From Alphaproteobacteria bacterium (GTDB lineage Bacteria > Pseudomonadota > Alphaproteobacteria > Thalassobaculales > Thalassobaculaceae): a stretch of DNA of 64,000 bases. The position numbers and the translations under genes were made by a program. Shown in pieces: positions 26,282-37,444 of the stretch. The stretch is taken from positions 1-64,000 of the forward strand of contig JANSYC010000005.1 of the NCBI GenBank assembly GCA_024742605.1. Direction: 5' to 3'. The notes beneath the pieces are model-generated. The model was not told the origin of the DNA and did not search any database. It saw nothing but the letters and a program-made list of their open reading frames with translations. Positions within the stretch are counted from its first letter, which is position 1. Every line of letters begins with the position of its first letter.

Positions 26282-27121
26282 GTGTTCGATATTCAGGTGG
26301 TTTCCTTCACGGCGGCGGACGCCCCCGCCAGTTTCGAGCGGTCCCTGCGCGAGACCGGGTTCGCGGTCCTGACCGATCATCCGATCACGGCGGACCGGAT
26401 CGCCGCCGCCTATCGGGCCTGGGCTGACGTCTTCGCCTCAGAGGACAAGCACCGGTTTCTGCGGGATCCGGACCGGCAGGACGGCTATTTTCCCTACCGG
26501 TCGGAGAACGCCAAGGATCACCCGGTCAAGGACCTGAAGGAGTTCTTCCACGTCTATCCGGACGGCCGTCTGCCGGAGACCGCCGCTGAGGTGACCCGTG
26601 CGCTCTACGCGGATCTGGTCGATCTGGGACAGATTCTGCTCGGCTGGATCGAGGATCACGCCGATCCGGCGGTACGGGACGGATTCTCAGAGCCGCTGAC
26701 CCATATGGTCGCAGGCAGCACCGAGAATCTGCTCCGAATCCTGCACTACCCGGCGCTGCCGGATGGCGTTGAGACCGGTGCGGTGCGCGCGGCGGAACAC
26801 GGAGACATCAATCTGATCACCCTGCTGGTCGCCGGCACCGAGCCGGGCCTCGAAGCGCGGGACACGGGTGGCGGCTGGCACCGGGTGCCGTGCGATCCCG
26901 GGATGATGGTGATCAACGCGGGCGACATGCTGCAGCTTGCCTCCGGGGGGACCTATCCCTCCACCCCGCACCGGGTGATGAACCCGCCCGCAGGGCACAA
27001 TGTCGCCAGATACTCCATGCCGATGTTCCTGCATCCCCGGCCGGAGGTCCGGCTTGCAGCGGGGAAGACCGCGCAGGCCTATCTGCTGGAGCGCCTTCGG
27101 GAGATCGGCCTGAAATCCTGA
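26282..27121 (+). CDS. Isopenicillin N synthase-like Fe(II)/2-oxoglutarate oxygenase
   Basis: 279 residues from a GTG after CGGAGGCAGC. N-terminal DIOX_N-like half, then the catalytic jelly roll: EHGDINLITLLVAG (His and Asp metal ligands), GDMLQLASGGTYPSTPHRVMNP (distal His) and ARYSMPMFLHPRP (Arg for 2OG). Related proteins are gibberellin/ethylene-forming-enzyme-like and flavone oxidases; bacterial members are often unassigned. The gene is divergent from the M20-family hydrolase and converges on the MoxR operon (10-base gap). Confidence 0.86.
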   Translation: MFDIQVVSFTAADAPASFERSLRETGFAVLTDHPITADRIAAAYRAWADVFASEDKHRFLRDPDRQDGYFPYRSENAKDHPVKDLKEFFHVYPDGRLPETAAEVTRALYADLVDLGQILLGWIEDHADPAVRDGFSEPLTHMVAGSTENLLRILHYPALPDGVETGAVRAAEHGDINLITLLVAGTEPGLEARDTGGGWHRVPCDPGMMVINAGDMLQLASGGTYPSTPHRVMNPPAGHNVARYSMPMFLHPRPEVRLAAGKTAQAYLLERLREIGLKS

Positions 27122-27131
27122 CGGGGTTGGA

Positions 27132-27914
27132 TCAGCCGAACACCTCGTCCAGATTCTCGGTCGGCGCGCCCTCCTTGATGCTGCGGAGCCTGGCGTAGAG
27201 CAGGCCGATCCAGATGAAGAGCGCGCTGAAGGAAAACGCCGAGACCAGAACCATCACCACCACCGAAAGCACCGGCGAGATCGCCGTGGTGACCGGGGTC
27301 AGGACCCCGACCATGAGCACAACGAACAGCGACATCGCCAGGAACAGCAGGATCGCCCCGCCCATGATCGGCCAGCGGTAGTCGCGGGTCAGCTCCATGC
27401 TCCGGCGGAGCCCCGAAAACCCGCAGCGCTCGACCGCGATGGCGGCCGGAACCACCGCGAAGACCGCGAACACCCAGAGGCCCGGCAGCAGCGCCAGGCT
27501 GGTGCCCACAGCGATCAGGATGGCGGCGATCAGATTGCAGACCGCCAGCGGGAGGATCTGGCGCAGACCGCCGCCGATGTACCCCGCCAGAGATCCTGTG
27601 GTACCGGTCTTGCTGTCATGGGCCGCGGCGGCGACCGCGGCGCCGAACACGGCCAGGGCCAGATAGGGCGTGAGCGAGACCGCCACCACCGCCAGGCCGC
27701 CGACCGCCGCGACCTCCGGCGGGGCGGCGGGCGACACCCCGCCCGGAACCACGGCACCGATCCCCAGCACCAGGATCTGCATCCCGACGGTGATCACGCT
27801 CGGCAGCAGGCTCAGAACCACGAAGATGACGATCCGACTGAAAAACACGCGCACGGTGTCGCCGACCAGGGCGCCGACGCCCAGCGGCGGACGGGGCAGG
27901 CTGGGATCGCTCAT
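27132..27914 (-). CDS. Polytopic membrane protein (GDPD-membrane/YciC-like), last gene of the MoxR operon
   Basis: 260 residues with about six hydrophobic helices. The conserved phrase VVPAAIAVERCGFSGLRRSMELTRDYRWPIMGGAILL is the signature of integral membrane proteins related to the glycerophosphodiester phosphodiesterase membrane domain. It starts four bases inside the RDD gene end (27911-27914). It probably sits in the inner membrane and works with the MoxR/DUF58 complex. No enzymatic residues are seen. Confidence 0.75.
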   Translation of the reverse strand: MSDPSLPRPPLGVGALVGDTVRVFFSRIVIFVVLSLLPSVITVGMQILVLGIGAVVPGGVSPAAPPEVAAVGGLAVVAVSLTPYLALAVFGAAVAAAAHDSKTGTTGSLAGYIGGGLRQILPLAVCNLIAAILIAVGTSLALLPGLWVFAVFAVVPAAIAVERCGFSGLRRSMELTRDYRWPIMGGAILLFLAMSLFVVLMVGVLTPVTTAISPVLSVVVMVLVSAFSFSALFIWIGLLYARLRSIKEGAPTENLDEVFG

Positions 27915-28858
27915 GGCTGGTCCTTCGTCTCGGGGTCCGTGGTGTGGAATTTGTCCTCGCGCAGGTCGCCGAACAGCTTCCGCTGCTCCAGGTGACCGCG
28001 CTGGGCCGCGTAGAAGGCCCGCAGGAAGGCCTGGGCCTCACTGTCCTTCACCGGGTCGGAATACCCGATCTTCAACCGAATGCGCCGGGACACCTGTTCC
28101 ATCTCCTGAACCTGTCGTGCAGGGGTCTCCCGCCGGCTCCGCTCGCCGGACTGCAGCAGCTGCTCCAGAATCTGCAACTCATACCGGCCGTAATAGTCCA
28201 GCTGATCCGCTGAAAAGGTGAACCGGTCGTCGCGTCGGGCCACATCGGCCGGCTGGGCGGCCAGATCGGTTTCCAGCCCGGCGCGCGGGTGTTCGATCAC
28301 ATAGGTACCCGCGATCAGATCCCCAAGCCGTTGGCTGGTCTTGCTGAAGATCGGCACGCCGATCGCGATCCCGGCCCACAGCAGGGTGAGCCAGTACCAG
28401 AGATCGACCCGCTCCAGTCCCCCCATCAGCGCGAACGCCGGGCCGTAGATCTCCGCCTCCCGCATCAGGTTGCGGACCACCACGGCATTGGTCGAAAGCC
28501 CGCGCCCGTCCGCGCCGACCACCCGGAGGCCCAGCATCCGTTTGCCCAGGGTCTGGCCGTTCCACATCAGCTCGGTGGCGATGTAGTAGGGGGTCCGGAT
28601 CGCGAAGAAGGTCAGCAGCATCAGGCTCCACCAGGCCGCCGACGGCAGCACCTCGTTTGTCACGAACCCGAGCGCGATCAGGAACAGGAGGCAAAGGCCC
28701 ATGTCGGTCAGCTGCGCGCCCAGCCGTGCGCCCAGCCCCGCGACCGCGAAATGCAGCGGAACCCCCTCGGGCGGGATGATTTCGTTCAGGCACCGCGTGC
28801 GGCTTGGCGTGCGGCGGGTCCGGCTCCGAGGGGCGGGGATGTCGGCCATGTCAGGCAT
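27911..28858 (-). CDS. RDD family membrane protein
   Basis: 315 residues. Residues 30-190 are an RDD domain: GVPLHFAVAGLGARLGAQLTDMGLCLLFLIAL (the R..D pattern), WNGQTLGKRMLGLRVVGADG and RLGDLIAGTYVIEHPRAG, with four to five helices. The C-terminal third is cytoplasmic, charged, and helical (RRETPARQVQEMEQVSRRIR). It overlaps the SpoIIM-like gene by eight bases and the following membrane gene by four. It is part of the seven-gene MoxR operon. Confidence 0.88.
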   Translation of the reverse strand: MPDMADIPAPRSRTRRTPSRTRCLNEIIPPEGVPLHFAVAGLGARLGAQLTDMGLCLLFLIALGFVTNEVLPSAAWWSLMLLTFFAIRTPYYIATELMWNGQTLGKRMLGLRVVGADGRGLSTNAVVVRNLMREAEIYGPAFALMGGLERVDLWYWLTLLWAGIAIGVPIFSKTSQRLGDLIAGTYVIEHPRAGLETDLAAQPADVARRDDRFTFSADQLDYYGRYELQILEQLLQSGERSRRETPARQVQEMEQVSRRIRLKIGYSDPVKDSEAQAFLRAFYAAQRGHLEQRKLFGDLREDKFHTTDPETKDQP

Positions 28859-29861
28859 CCCCCGCCCGGTTGCGCCCCGCCACCAGCAGCCACCAGGCCC
28901 AGCCGGCGCCGATCCCCCAGCCGATCACCAGGCGGGCGCCGGTATCCTGGACAAGCTGACGGCCGAACCCTTCGACCAAAGCCGCCACCACCAGCATCAG
29001 GGCGGCGATCACCGCGAGCTTGGTGGCGTCCGGCCCGGCCCGCCTCAGCGCGTCCTTGCGGGTGAACGGGCCGGGGAACAGCACCGCCGATCCGAGCAGG
29101 ATGCCGCCGCCCGCGGCGATCGCGATGGCGGACAGTTCGGTCACCCCGTGAATCGACAGCCAGCCGAACAGATCCCATCCCAGGCCCCGCTCCGCATAAA
29201 GCCCCACCAGAACTCCGAGGCCCAGCCCGTTGAAAACGCAAAGCGCGAAACTCGGCAGGCAGGCGAACACACCGAGGCCGAAACAGAAGATCGCGATCCG
29301 GGTGTTGTGGGAGAACAGATAGCTCGCGAAGACGCTGAGGTTGCCGCCGTCGGGTGTCTCCGGATTGTAGATCACCGACAGCAGCTCGGACGCCGGTGCG
29401 CCCGGCTGACGCGGATCCGCCGCCCCGCCCGGGAAGAACGCCTGATACCAGACGGTGTCCTGGGCGTAGAGCAGAATGCCGGCCAATGTGCCCAGGAGCA
29501 GTCCGAGATATCCCAGGGCGACGAAGCCGAGCGACCGGCGGAAGGCCTGGGGACCGCTCCGCGCGAAGAACCGCAGGATGGTGCCGCCCAGGGTCTGCTG
29601 CGGCGCGTAGACCGCCAGATAGGCCCGGGCGGTCAGCGCCTCCAGATAGGTCAGCAGGCCCCGGTCCAGCGAGATTTCGCGGGCGACCGAGAGCGAGGTG
29701 CAGGCCTGACGGTACAGCGCCGCCAGGCTCCGCGCCTCGATGAACTGCAGAGTGTGGACGCCGTTCTTCTCGACCCGGAGCAGCAGGGCGTCCAGGGTCT
29801 TCCAGTCCTGCTCCCGCTGACGGCGAAAGCGGACGGAGCGGAGATCGTCGGTCTGGCTCAT
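28851..29861 (-). CDS. SpoIIM-family (stage II sporulation M-like) membrane protein
   Basis: 336 residues. A cytoplasmic N-terminal 110 residues with WKTLDALLLRVEK, then helices with the family signature FASYLFSHNTRIAIFCFGLGVFACLPSFALCVFNGLGLG and LFGWLSIHGVTELSAIAIAAGGGILLG, as in SpoIIM and the E. coli-unrelated DUF95 proteins. In non-spore-formers these are found with MoxR/DUF58 and RDD genes. Starts with an ATGA overlap with the DUF58 gene end. Confidence 0.87.
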   Translation of the reverse strand: MSQTDDLRSVRFRRQREQDWKTLDALLLRVEKNGVHTLQFIEARSLAALYRQACTSLSVAREISLDRGLLTYLEALTARAYLAVYAPQQTLGGTILRFFARSGPQAFRRSLGFVALGYLGLLLGTLAGILLYAQDTVWYQAFFPGGAADPRQPGAPASELLSVIYNPETPDGGNLSVFASYLFSHNTRIAIFCFGLGVFACLPSFALCVFNGLGLGVLVGLYAERGLGWDLFGWLSIHGVTELSAIAIAAGGGILLGSAVLFPGPFTRKDALRRAGPDATKLAVIAALMLVVAALVEGFGRQLVQDTGARLVIGWGIGAGWAWWLLVAGRNRAGDA

Positions 29862-31159
29862 ATCACCTCCCGCGCCTTGAGATCGAGATAGGTCGAGATC
29901 AGCCGCGGCGTCGCCCGCGCCGGGGCCACGTCCAGGACCAGAATTCCCAGCCGGGTCAGCCGTTCCATCACGATCCGCCGCTCGGCGATCAGCTCGGTGG
30001 CGGACACCGCCCGGGCGGCATCGTCCAGCGACGAGGCCGGCGCCAGTCCGATCGCCTCCACGTCCGGGTCCCGCAGGGCCACGAAGATCACCACATGGCG
30101 CCGGCCCAGGACCCGCAGGTTCTCGACCAGGATCTCGGCGGTGGTGGAATCCACGAAATCCGAGAACACGATCACCAGGGCCCGCCGCGCCAACTGCCGG
30201 TGCAGCAGGGCCATACCCAGGGTGTGGTTGCTCTCCCGGGTTTCGTAGCCGAGCCCGGCGAGCTGGGTGCGCAAACGGGCGAAGCCGGTCCGGCCCGCCG
30301 TCGGCGGGATCGACAGGCGCGGCACCGCGTCATAGGCCAGGACCCCGACCTGATCGCCGCCCACCACCGCCGCCCAGGCGGTGGCCAGGGCCGCGTTCAC
30401 CGCGTGGTCGATCTTCGGCAGCCCGGCGATCTCCTGACGCATCAGATAGCCGTTGTCGAGCGCGAGGATCACGTGGTGGTTCCGCTCGGCCCGCATTTCC
30501 TTTGCCACCAGACGCCGGGACCTGGCCGAGCGTTTCCAGTCGATCGAGCGCGGGTCCATGCCGCTGGTGAACTCGCGCAGCTGATGAAAGTCGGAGCCCT
30601 CGCCCCGGACGAGGTTTTCCTTGAGCCCGAACAGTTCGCTTCGGACCTGAACATCGATGAGTCCGGAGCTGACCGGTCGGACATCGGGCACCGCCGTCAC
30701 GTCGAGCTCCATCGGAACCCGGGGGGTGAATTCGATGAGGCCCAGCCGCCCGGTCCAGCGCAGCCACGCCCGCTCGATCCGCCAGATTCCGCGCAGCCGG
30801 GCGCGGAACCGAACCGTCGCCAACAGGTCTCCGGTGGCATCCTCCCGCTCGAAGGCGGTGTCGTCCGCCCCGTCCAGCCCGCCCGGCCACTCGACCCGGC
30901 AGGCCACATCCTCGGACGGGCCGCCCGCGATCCGCAGGAACAGGGCACCGCCGGTGCCGACGAACAGTTCGGACGGCCCCGCTGCCTGCAATCCCACGCC
31001 GAAACGGGCGCCGGACACCAGATCCACCGCAAGGGCGACCCCGAGCGCCAGCCAGGGCAGAGTCGCCGCGCCCGCCAGGGCGCCGCCGGCCGTCACCACG
31101 AGCGTCGAGATCACCACGCAGGCCAGCGCCAGCAGCAGGAACAGAGGGCTGGGTCGCAT
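29858..31159 (-). CDS. DUF58 domain protein (MoxR partner, vWA-like)
   Basis: 433 residues. Two N-terminal membrane helices (about 5-55), a beta-rich segment, then the DUF58 signature REFTSGMDPRSIDWKRSARSRRLVAKEM at about 222-249 followed by a von Willebrand-A-like core (VILALDNGYLM). It anchors the MoxR AAA+ ATPase to the membrane in known MoxR systems. Its start codon overlaps the MoxR stop by one base. C-terminal residues 360-433 contain the LVIVFSDFVDSTTAEILVENL vWA strand. Confidence 0.9.
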   Translation of the reverse strand: MRPSPLFLLLALACVVISTLVVTAGGALAGAATLPWLALGVALAVDLVSGARFGVGLQAAGPSELFVGTGGALFLRIAGGPSEDVACRVEWPGGLDGADDTAFEREDATGDLLATVRFRARLRGIWRIERAWLRWTGRLGLIEFTPRVPMELDVTAVPDVRPVSSGLIDVQVRSELFGLKENLVRGEGSDFHQLREFTSGMDPRSIDWKRSARSRRLVAKEMRAERNHHVILALDNGYLMRQEIAGLPKIDHAVNAALATAWAAVVGGDQVGVLAYDAVPRLSIPPTAGRTGFARLRTQLAGLGYETRESNHTLGMALLHRQLARRALVIVFSDFVDSTTAEILVENLRVLGRRHVVIFVALRDPDVEAIGLAPASSLDDAARAVSATELIAERRIVMERLTRLGILVLDVAPARATPRLISTYLDLKAREVI

Positions 31160-32115
31160 CAGCGCGGAACCTCAACCGTGTCCATCAGCGCCGTCAGCAC
31201 GTCGACGCTGGTGCGGCCCTCGATCTCGGCGGTCGGCCCCAGGATAAGCCGGTGGCGCAGGGCCGGAACGACCAGGCTCTTGAGATCGTCGGGGGTGGCG
31301 TAATCGCGGCCGTCGAGCGCGGCCCTTGCCCGCACCGCCCCCGCAAGCGCATCCGCGGCCCGGGTCGAGGCCCCGTGTTCGACCTGCGGGTCCGTCCGCG
31401 TCGCCCGCACCAGGGTGACGATGTATTTCAGCAGTTTCTCGTCCAGACGAATGCCGTCGACCAGCGTCCGCCCCGACAGGATCGCCGCCCGGTCAGCGAC
31501 CGGCACGATGTCCTGGGCACGGGCGTCCCGGTCCAGCGGCTGGCTGGCCCGGCGCCTCAGGATCTCCAGCTCGGCCTCGGCATCGGGGAAATCGAAGACG
31601 ATCTTGAACAGGAACCGGTCGAGCTGCGCCTCCGGCAGCGGGTAGGTGCCCTGATGCTCGATCGGATTCTGGGTGGCGATCACCGAAAACAGCGCGCCCA
31701 GCGCATGATCCGCCCCGTCGATGGTCACGAACCGTTCGTTCATCGCCTGCAGCAGGGCGGCCTGGGTCTTCGGCGGCGCACGGTTGATCTCGTCGCCCAG
31801 CAGCAGGTCGCAGAACACCGGGCCTTTGACCAGGCGGAACGCGCTGGTCTGGAAGTCGAACAGATTGGTGCCCAGCACATCGCCCGGCATCAGATCCGGG
31901 GTGAACTGAATCCGGCCGAAATCGAGCGACAGGGCCGACGCGAAGCTGCGGGCCAGCAGGGTCTTGGCGGTACCCGGCGGCCCCTCCAGCAGGCAGTGCC
32001 CCCCCGCGAACAGGGAGACCAGGAGCAAGTCGACGGCCGCATCCTGGCCGTGAACCGTCTTACCGATCTCCGCCCGGATGGCGTCAGCGAGGCTGCACAG
32101 TTCGTCCAAAGTCAT
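31159..32115 (-). CDS. MoxR-family AAA+ ATPase
   Basis: 318 residues from the ATG at 32115, which lies inside the 3' end of the DUF4350 gene. Walker A GPPGTAKTLL (about 42-51), Walker B FCDLLLGDEINRAPPKTQAALLQAM, sensor ATQNPIEHQGTYPLPEAQLDRF, and the C-terminal lid LSGRTLVDGIRLDEKLLKYIVTLV. MoxR ATPases act as chaperones inserting metal or assembling envelope complexes with DUF58/vWA partners. Central gene of the overlapping operon. Confidence 0.95.
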   Translation of the reverse strand: MTLDELCSLADAIRAEIGKTVHGQDAAVDLLLVSLFAGGHCLLEGPPGTAKTLLARSFASALSLDFGRIQFTPDLMPGDVLGTNLFDFQTSAFRLVKGPVFCDLLLGDEINRAPPKTQAALLQAMNERFVTIDGADHALGALFSVIATQNPIEHQGTYPLPEAQLDRFLFKIVFDFPDAEAELEILRRRASQPLDRDARAQDIVPVADRAAILSGRTLVDGIRLDEKLLKYIVTLVRATRTDPQVEHGASTRAADALAGAVRARAALDGRDYATPDDLKSLVVPALRHRLILGPTAEIEGRTSVDVLTALMDTVEVPR

Positions 32116-33478
32116 GAAGCACCTGTTCGATTGCGATTTCAAATTGATCGAGACAGTCAACCACCTGGCCGACCGCCGCCCTGTCGGGCAAACGTCTGGC
32201 AGTTGTGGCGGCTGCGGTCAGCCGTGCGCCCAGATCGGCGTCCTTGCGGGCAACGACAGCCGCCAGACTCCGCAGCGGATCTCCGCGCGCAGAACGATCC
32301 CGTCGCTGCGGCCCCAGGATCTCCGCCGCCACCGCCTTGAGCCGGGCATCGACATGGGCGAAGAGCAGATCCGAATCATGACCGGACAGGCGCAGCAGCC
32401 GGGCCTGGGCCTCGATGCTGGCCGCCTTGCTGGCGGCGGGACCGGTATCCGGATCGGCCAGGACCGGACGCACCCGCACCGATCCCCGCCACACCACCAG
32501 AACACCGAGCACGGCAAGCGACGCCCAGACCAGCGACATCGGATAGGCGAGCAGCTCGGACAGGCTCGGCCCCTCCGGCACCCCGGCCTCACCCGGCACC
32601 GCGTCCGGCGCCCGCCGGACCAGGGGCAGGGACGTCTCGGTTTCGAGATCGATCAGGATCACGCCGGTTCCGTCCGCGTGCGCGAAGGTGCCGCCGGGGA
32701 TGCGGGCGGCGAGCATCGGGATCAGCATGCGTGCGATGGCCGCATTGTCACCCAGACCGAGCCCGTGATTGTTGAGCAGGTCCGGATCCGACAGTAGAAA
32801 GAACGGAACACCGTTTCGTGCGCACTGTCCGAGTACCATGGCGCTCGAACTGCCGAGAATCGGGGTGCAGTCGGAGCCGGCGATGACCTGGGGCAGATAG
32901 AGCCGCGTCTCCAGCCCCGCGGCGCCGGCGATCGTCACGGGATCATCCGCGAAGCCGCCATCCTCCGGGACAAGCTGCCGGATCCGGTCGCGGCCGAGCT
33001 GCACCGGCGTCTCCTGGTTTTTCCAGGCGCGCAGGAATGCGGGCTTCGCCTCGCCCAGGGCCGCCATGCCCGAGCGCCATTTCGGAAGGATCACCAGGGT
33101 CGGCAGCGCCTGAATCTTCCGCTCCAGGATCTGCCAGTCCAGGTCCATCTGGTCCTGCTGCATCGGGCGATCGGGCCCGGTGTCCGGATCGGCCCGCCGC
33201 AGAACGGGGTCGCCGTCGAACAGCGGCAGGATCCGCAGGCCGACCGCGCCCACCGTTGCCGGGCGCTGATCGGTGGTTATCCGAACGTCAATCTCATTGG
33301 CCGTCAGCCAGATCGACAATCCCTCGAAACCGATCGCGGAGCGGCGCAGATCGATCTCGCTGGAGCGACCGAGCATCGACACGGCGACCGCCGCGATCAT
33401 GCCGAGCGCGATCACCGCGATCAGCAGATCCCGGCCCCGCACGCCGAACTTGGCGGTTCTGGTGCTTTGGCCCATCAC
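32084..33478 (-). CDS. DUF4350 domain protein
   Basis: 464 residues. One membrane helix near the N terminus (LLIAVIALGMIAAVAVSML), a periplasmic DUF4350 region with SAIGFEGLSIWLTANEIDVRI and FFLLSDPDLLNNHGLGLGDNAAIARML, a second helix (LVWASLAVLGVLVVW, about 330), and a cytoplasmic helical tail with RLLRLSGHDSDLLFAHVDARLK. This pattern is found in MoxR-linked gene clusters. It overlaps the MoxR gene by 32 bases and the preceding gene by four. Confidence 0.8.
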   Translation of the reverse strand: MMGQSTRTAKFGVRGRDLLIAVIALGMIAAVAVSMLGRSSEIDLRRSAIGFEGLSIWLTANEIDVRITTDQRPATVGAVGLRILPLFDGDPVLRRADPDTGPDRPMQQDQMDLDWQILERKIQALPTLVILPKWRSGMAALGEAKPAFLRAWKNQETPVQLGRDRIRQLVPEDGGFADDPVTIAGAAGLETRLYLPQVIAGSDCTPILGSSSAMVLGQCARNGVPFFLLSDPDLLNNHGLGLGDNAAIARMLIPMLAARIPGGTFAHADGTGVILIDLETETSLPLVRRAPDAVPGEAGVPEGPSLSELLAYPMSLVWASLAVLGVLVVWRGSVRVRPVLADPDTGPAASKAASIEAQARLLRLSGHDSDLLFAHVDARLKAVAAEILGPQRRDRSARGDPLRSLAAVVARKDADLGARLTAAATTARRLPDRAAVGQVVDCLDQFEIAIEQVLHDFGRTVQPR

Positions 33479-34212
33479 GTCCGACCCGCGGGCGGGGCAT
33501 GCCGCAGCAGAGCGCGGCCGCTTTCCAGAAGGCGCTGGAACACCGGCTCGGACACCGTCTGTCCGCCGAAACGGACCCGCTCCACATATCCGGCCAGGTC
33601 CAGAAGCTCCGGCACCGCCGGTGTCCCCGGGGGCAGCGCCCGGACCGCCTCTCGGACGGTCTGGCTGTGGCGGAAATGACTCTGGTGGGCGCCCAGCAGC
33701 TGCTCCAGCACATGGTTCAGCAGCAGGGCCAGCGCCCGGTCCCGGTCGGAAAGCCGTGCGATCTGCTCAATCCCGACGGGTGTGCGCTCGACATCGGGCG
33801 TCATTTCGGAAGGAGCGGCCGGCGCATCGGCCGAGGATGTGCGCTGCCCGGCATCCGGAGTCCTCCGACGTGCCAGCCGAATCGACACGCCGTATTTCCA
33901 GATCAGCGCCGCGATCACAATGAGGATCAGATACGGAATGATCTCGACCAGCCAGGCGGCCCAGTCCAAGCTCCGGTTCGAGATGGAAAACGCCTGCGGC
34001 TCCGGACGCGGCTCGAGCCGGTCGGCGGAGACGGCACCGGCTCCATCCGGATCACCATACGTGATTTCGGCGTCGAGACCGCGGCCGAAGATCGCCTGAC
34101 CGTAGGTCGGCGGCTCCTGGGCGGGAGCGGCGCCGGCAAAGGCTCCCGCCAACCATCCTGCGATCAGGGCGATCACGACCGTCGATCTGAAAGGGCGGCG
34201 GCAACACGGCAC
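33475..34212 (-). CDS. DUF4129-type membrane protein, first gene of the MoxR operon
   Basis: About 245 residues if it starts at the GTG at 34212, which gives a clean signal peptide (VPCCRRPFRSTVVIALIAGWLAG with AQE after it). The frame is open to an ATG at 34371, but that adds about 50 residues with no such pattern and a weak ribosome site, so the start is uncertain. A second membrane helix follows at about residues 125-142 (IIPYLILIVIAALIWKYGV). The cytoplasmic end has RLSDRDRALALLLNHVLEQLLGAHQSHFRHSQTVREAVRALP, the DUF4129-like helical pattern. Ends with an ATGA overlap with the DUF4350 gene. Confidence 0.7.
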   Translation of the reverse strand: MPCCRRPFRSTVVIALIAGWLAGAFAGAAPAQEPPTYGQAIFGRGLDAEITYGDPDGAGAVSADRLEPRPEPQAFSISNRSLDWAAWLVEIIPYLILIVIAALIWKYGVSIRLARRRTPDAGQRTSSADAPAAPSEMTPDVERTPVGIEQIARLSDRDRALALLLNHVLEQLLGAHQSHFRHSQTVREAVRALPPGTPAVPELLDLAGYVERVRFGGQTVSEPVFQRLLESGRALLRHAPPAGRT

Positions 34213-34417
34213 AAGATCATCCGGATCGGTTTCGGAACGGTGAAGGGCCAGGCTGTCGATCTCCACACGCCCAACCGTATGATCGCCGGTTGTCCGGTGC
34301 AACCATGGCATGGAGCCACGGCAGGCGAACATCCCGCAATGCCGACGACATTGACCCGGAGCTGTGGCCATATCATGTCAGGCATTCTCAATCGCCCAAC
34401 CGACCCCGGAGCCGTGC

Positions 34418-36181
<1,764 letters not shown>

Positions 36182-36187
36182 AGGACG

Positions 36188-37384
36188 CTAAAGAGTGCTG
36201 CGCCGGGTCTGCGCGCCGGGGCGGGTCCTGACGTCCGGTTGCAGCTCCAGGCCCAGGCCCGGCCCCGCGGGCGCCCGGATGCGGCCGTTCTCGACCGGCG
36301 GCAGCTGGGTCACCAGCTCTCCGTACCAGCCGTAATAGAACGCCCGCACCATCTCCTGGATGAAGCAGTTGCGGGTGTGCAGCGCCAGATGGGTGGAGGC
36401 GGTCAGGGCGACCGGCCCGGTGCAGTCGTGGAAGGCGGCGGGTACGTGCCATGCATCGCACAGCGTTGCGATCTTGCGGCCCTCGGTCAGCCCGCCGCAC
36501 CAGGTCAGGTCGGCGATGATCACCGAAAGCGCATCGATCTCCAGCAGATAACGGTAGTCGGCCACTCCGCCCCGGGTTTCGCCCACCGCGATCGGGGAGG
36601 CGGTCGACCGCGCCACCTCGCCGAGCGAGCCGAGATGATCCATGAACACCGGGTCCTCGACCCAGAGCGGCTCGAACTCCTCCAGGGCGCGGGCGATCTT
36701 GACCGCCTGCGGCCGGTTCCACATGGAATGCAGTTCGGCCATGATGTCCATCTTGTCGCCGACGGCGGCCCGGATCTTCTCGAAGGGCTTGAGCGCGGTC
36801 TCGAGGTCGGCGGCGGAGATGTATTGGCCCGACGACGCCTCGGCGGCGAAGTCGAACGGCCAGATCTTCATCGCCGTGATGCCCATCTCCAGCAGGGACT
36901 CCGCCAGCTCGTCGGCGATGTTCAGGAAAGCTTCCAGATCCTCGTAGGGACCCTCATTGCCGCCCAGGCCGAAATTGGCCGTGCCCTGGACCGGCTTCGA
37001 GCGAACGTACTGGTAGCCCGCACAGGTGTTGTAGACCCGGATATCGTCCCGCACCGCGCCGCCCAGAAGCTGGTGGATCGGCTGGCCGGACGCCTTGCCC
37101 CACAGATCCCAGAGCGCGATGTCGACCGCCGACCGGCCACGCTGTTCCGCGCCGGCGCCGGTGAAGCCGAGATAGCCGATCAGATGCGCCTGATGCTGCT
37201 CCATCCGCAACGGGTCCTTGCCCAGAAGGTATGGGGCGATGATGCCGTGGATATGGGCCTCGGCCGAGGTGGCGCCGTAGAAGGTCTCCCCCAGGCCGAC
37301 CGGACCCTCGTCGGTCTCGACCTGGACCCAGAGCAGATTCGGAAAATCCTCAAGCCGGATGGTCTCGAGCGCCGTGACCTTCAT
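36188..37384 (-). CDS. Mandelate racemase/muconate lactonizing enzyme (enolase superfamily), dehydratase-type
   Basis: 398 residues from the ATG at 37384. Capping domain with KVTALETIRLEDFPNLLWVQVETDEGPVGLGE; barrel metal ligands are Glu-type: IMAELHSMWN, PLWVEDPVF and SPIAVGETRGG; MKIWPFD at the second strand replaces the KxK motif; the general acid/base is probably the His of FHDCTGPVAL. This His-type active site is typical of sugar-acid dehydratases or cycloisomerases (mannonate, fuconate, galactarate types). The exact sugar acid is not resolved. Confidence 0.85.
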   Translation of the reverse strand: MKVTALETIRLEDFPNLLWVQVETDEGPVGLGETFYGATSAEAHIHGIIAPYLLGKDPLRMEQHQAHLIGYLGFTGAGAEQRGRSAVDIALWDLWGKASGQPIHQLLGGAVRDDIRVYNTCAGYQYVRSKPVQGTANFGLGGNEGPYEDLEAFLNIADELAESLLEMGITAMKIWPFDFAAEASSGQYISAADLETALKPFEKIRAAVGDKMDIMAELHSMWNRPQAVKIARALEEFEPLWVEDPVFMDHLGSLGEVARSTASPIAVGETRGGVADYRYLLEIDALSVIIADLTWCGGLTEGRKIATLCDAWHVPAAFHDCTGPVALTASTHLALHTRNCFIQEMVRAFYYGWYGELVTQLPPVENGRIRAPAGPGLGLELQPDVRTRPGAQTRRSTL

Positions 37385-37444
37385 GATGCGTCTCCCCGCC
37401 ACGTGTTTTCCTGTTGGCGGGGAGTATGGGGGTGAAAAGTGGGC

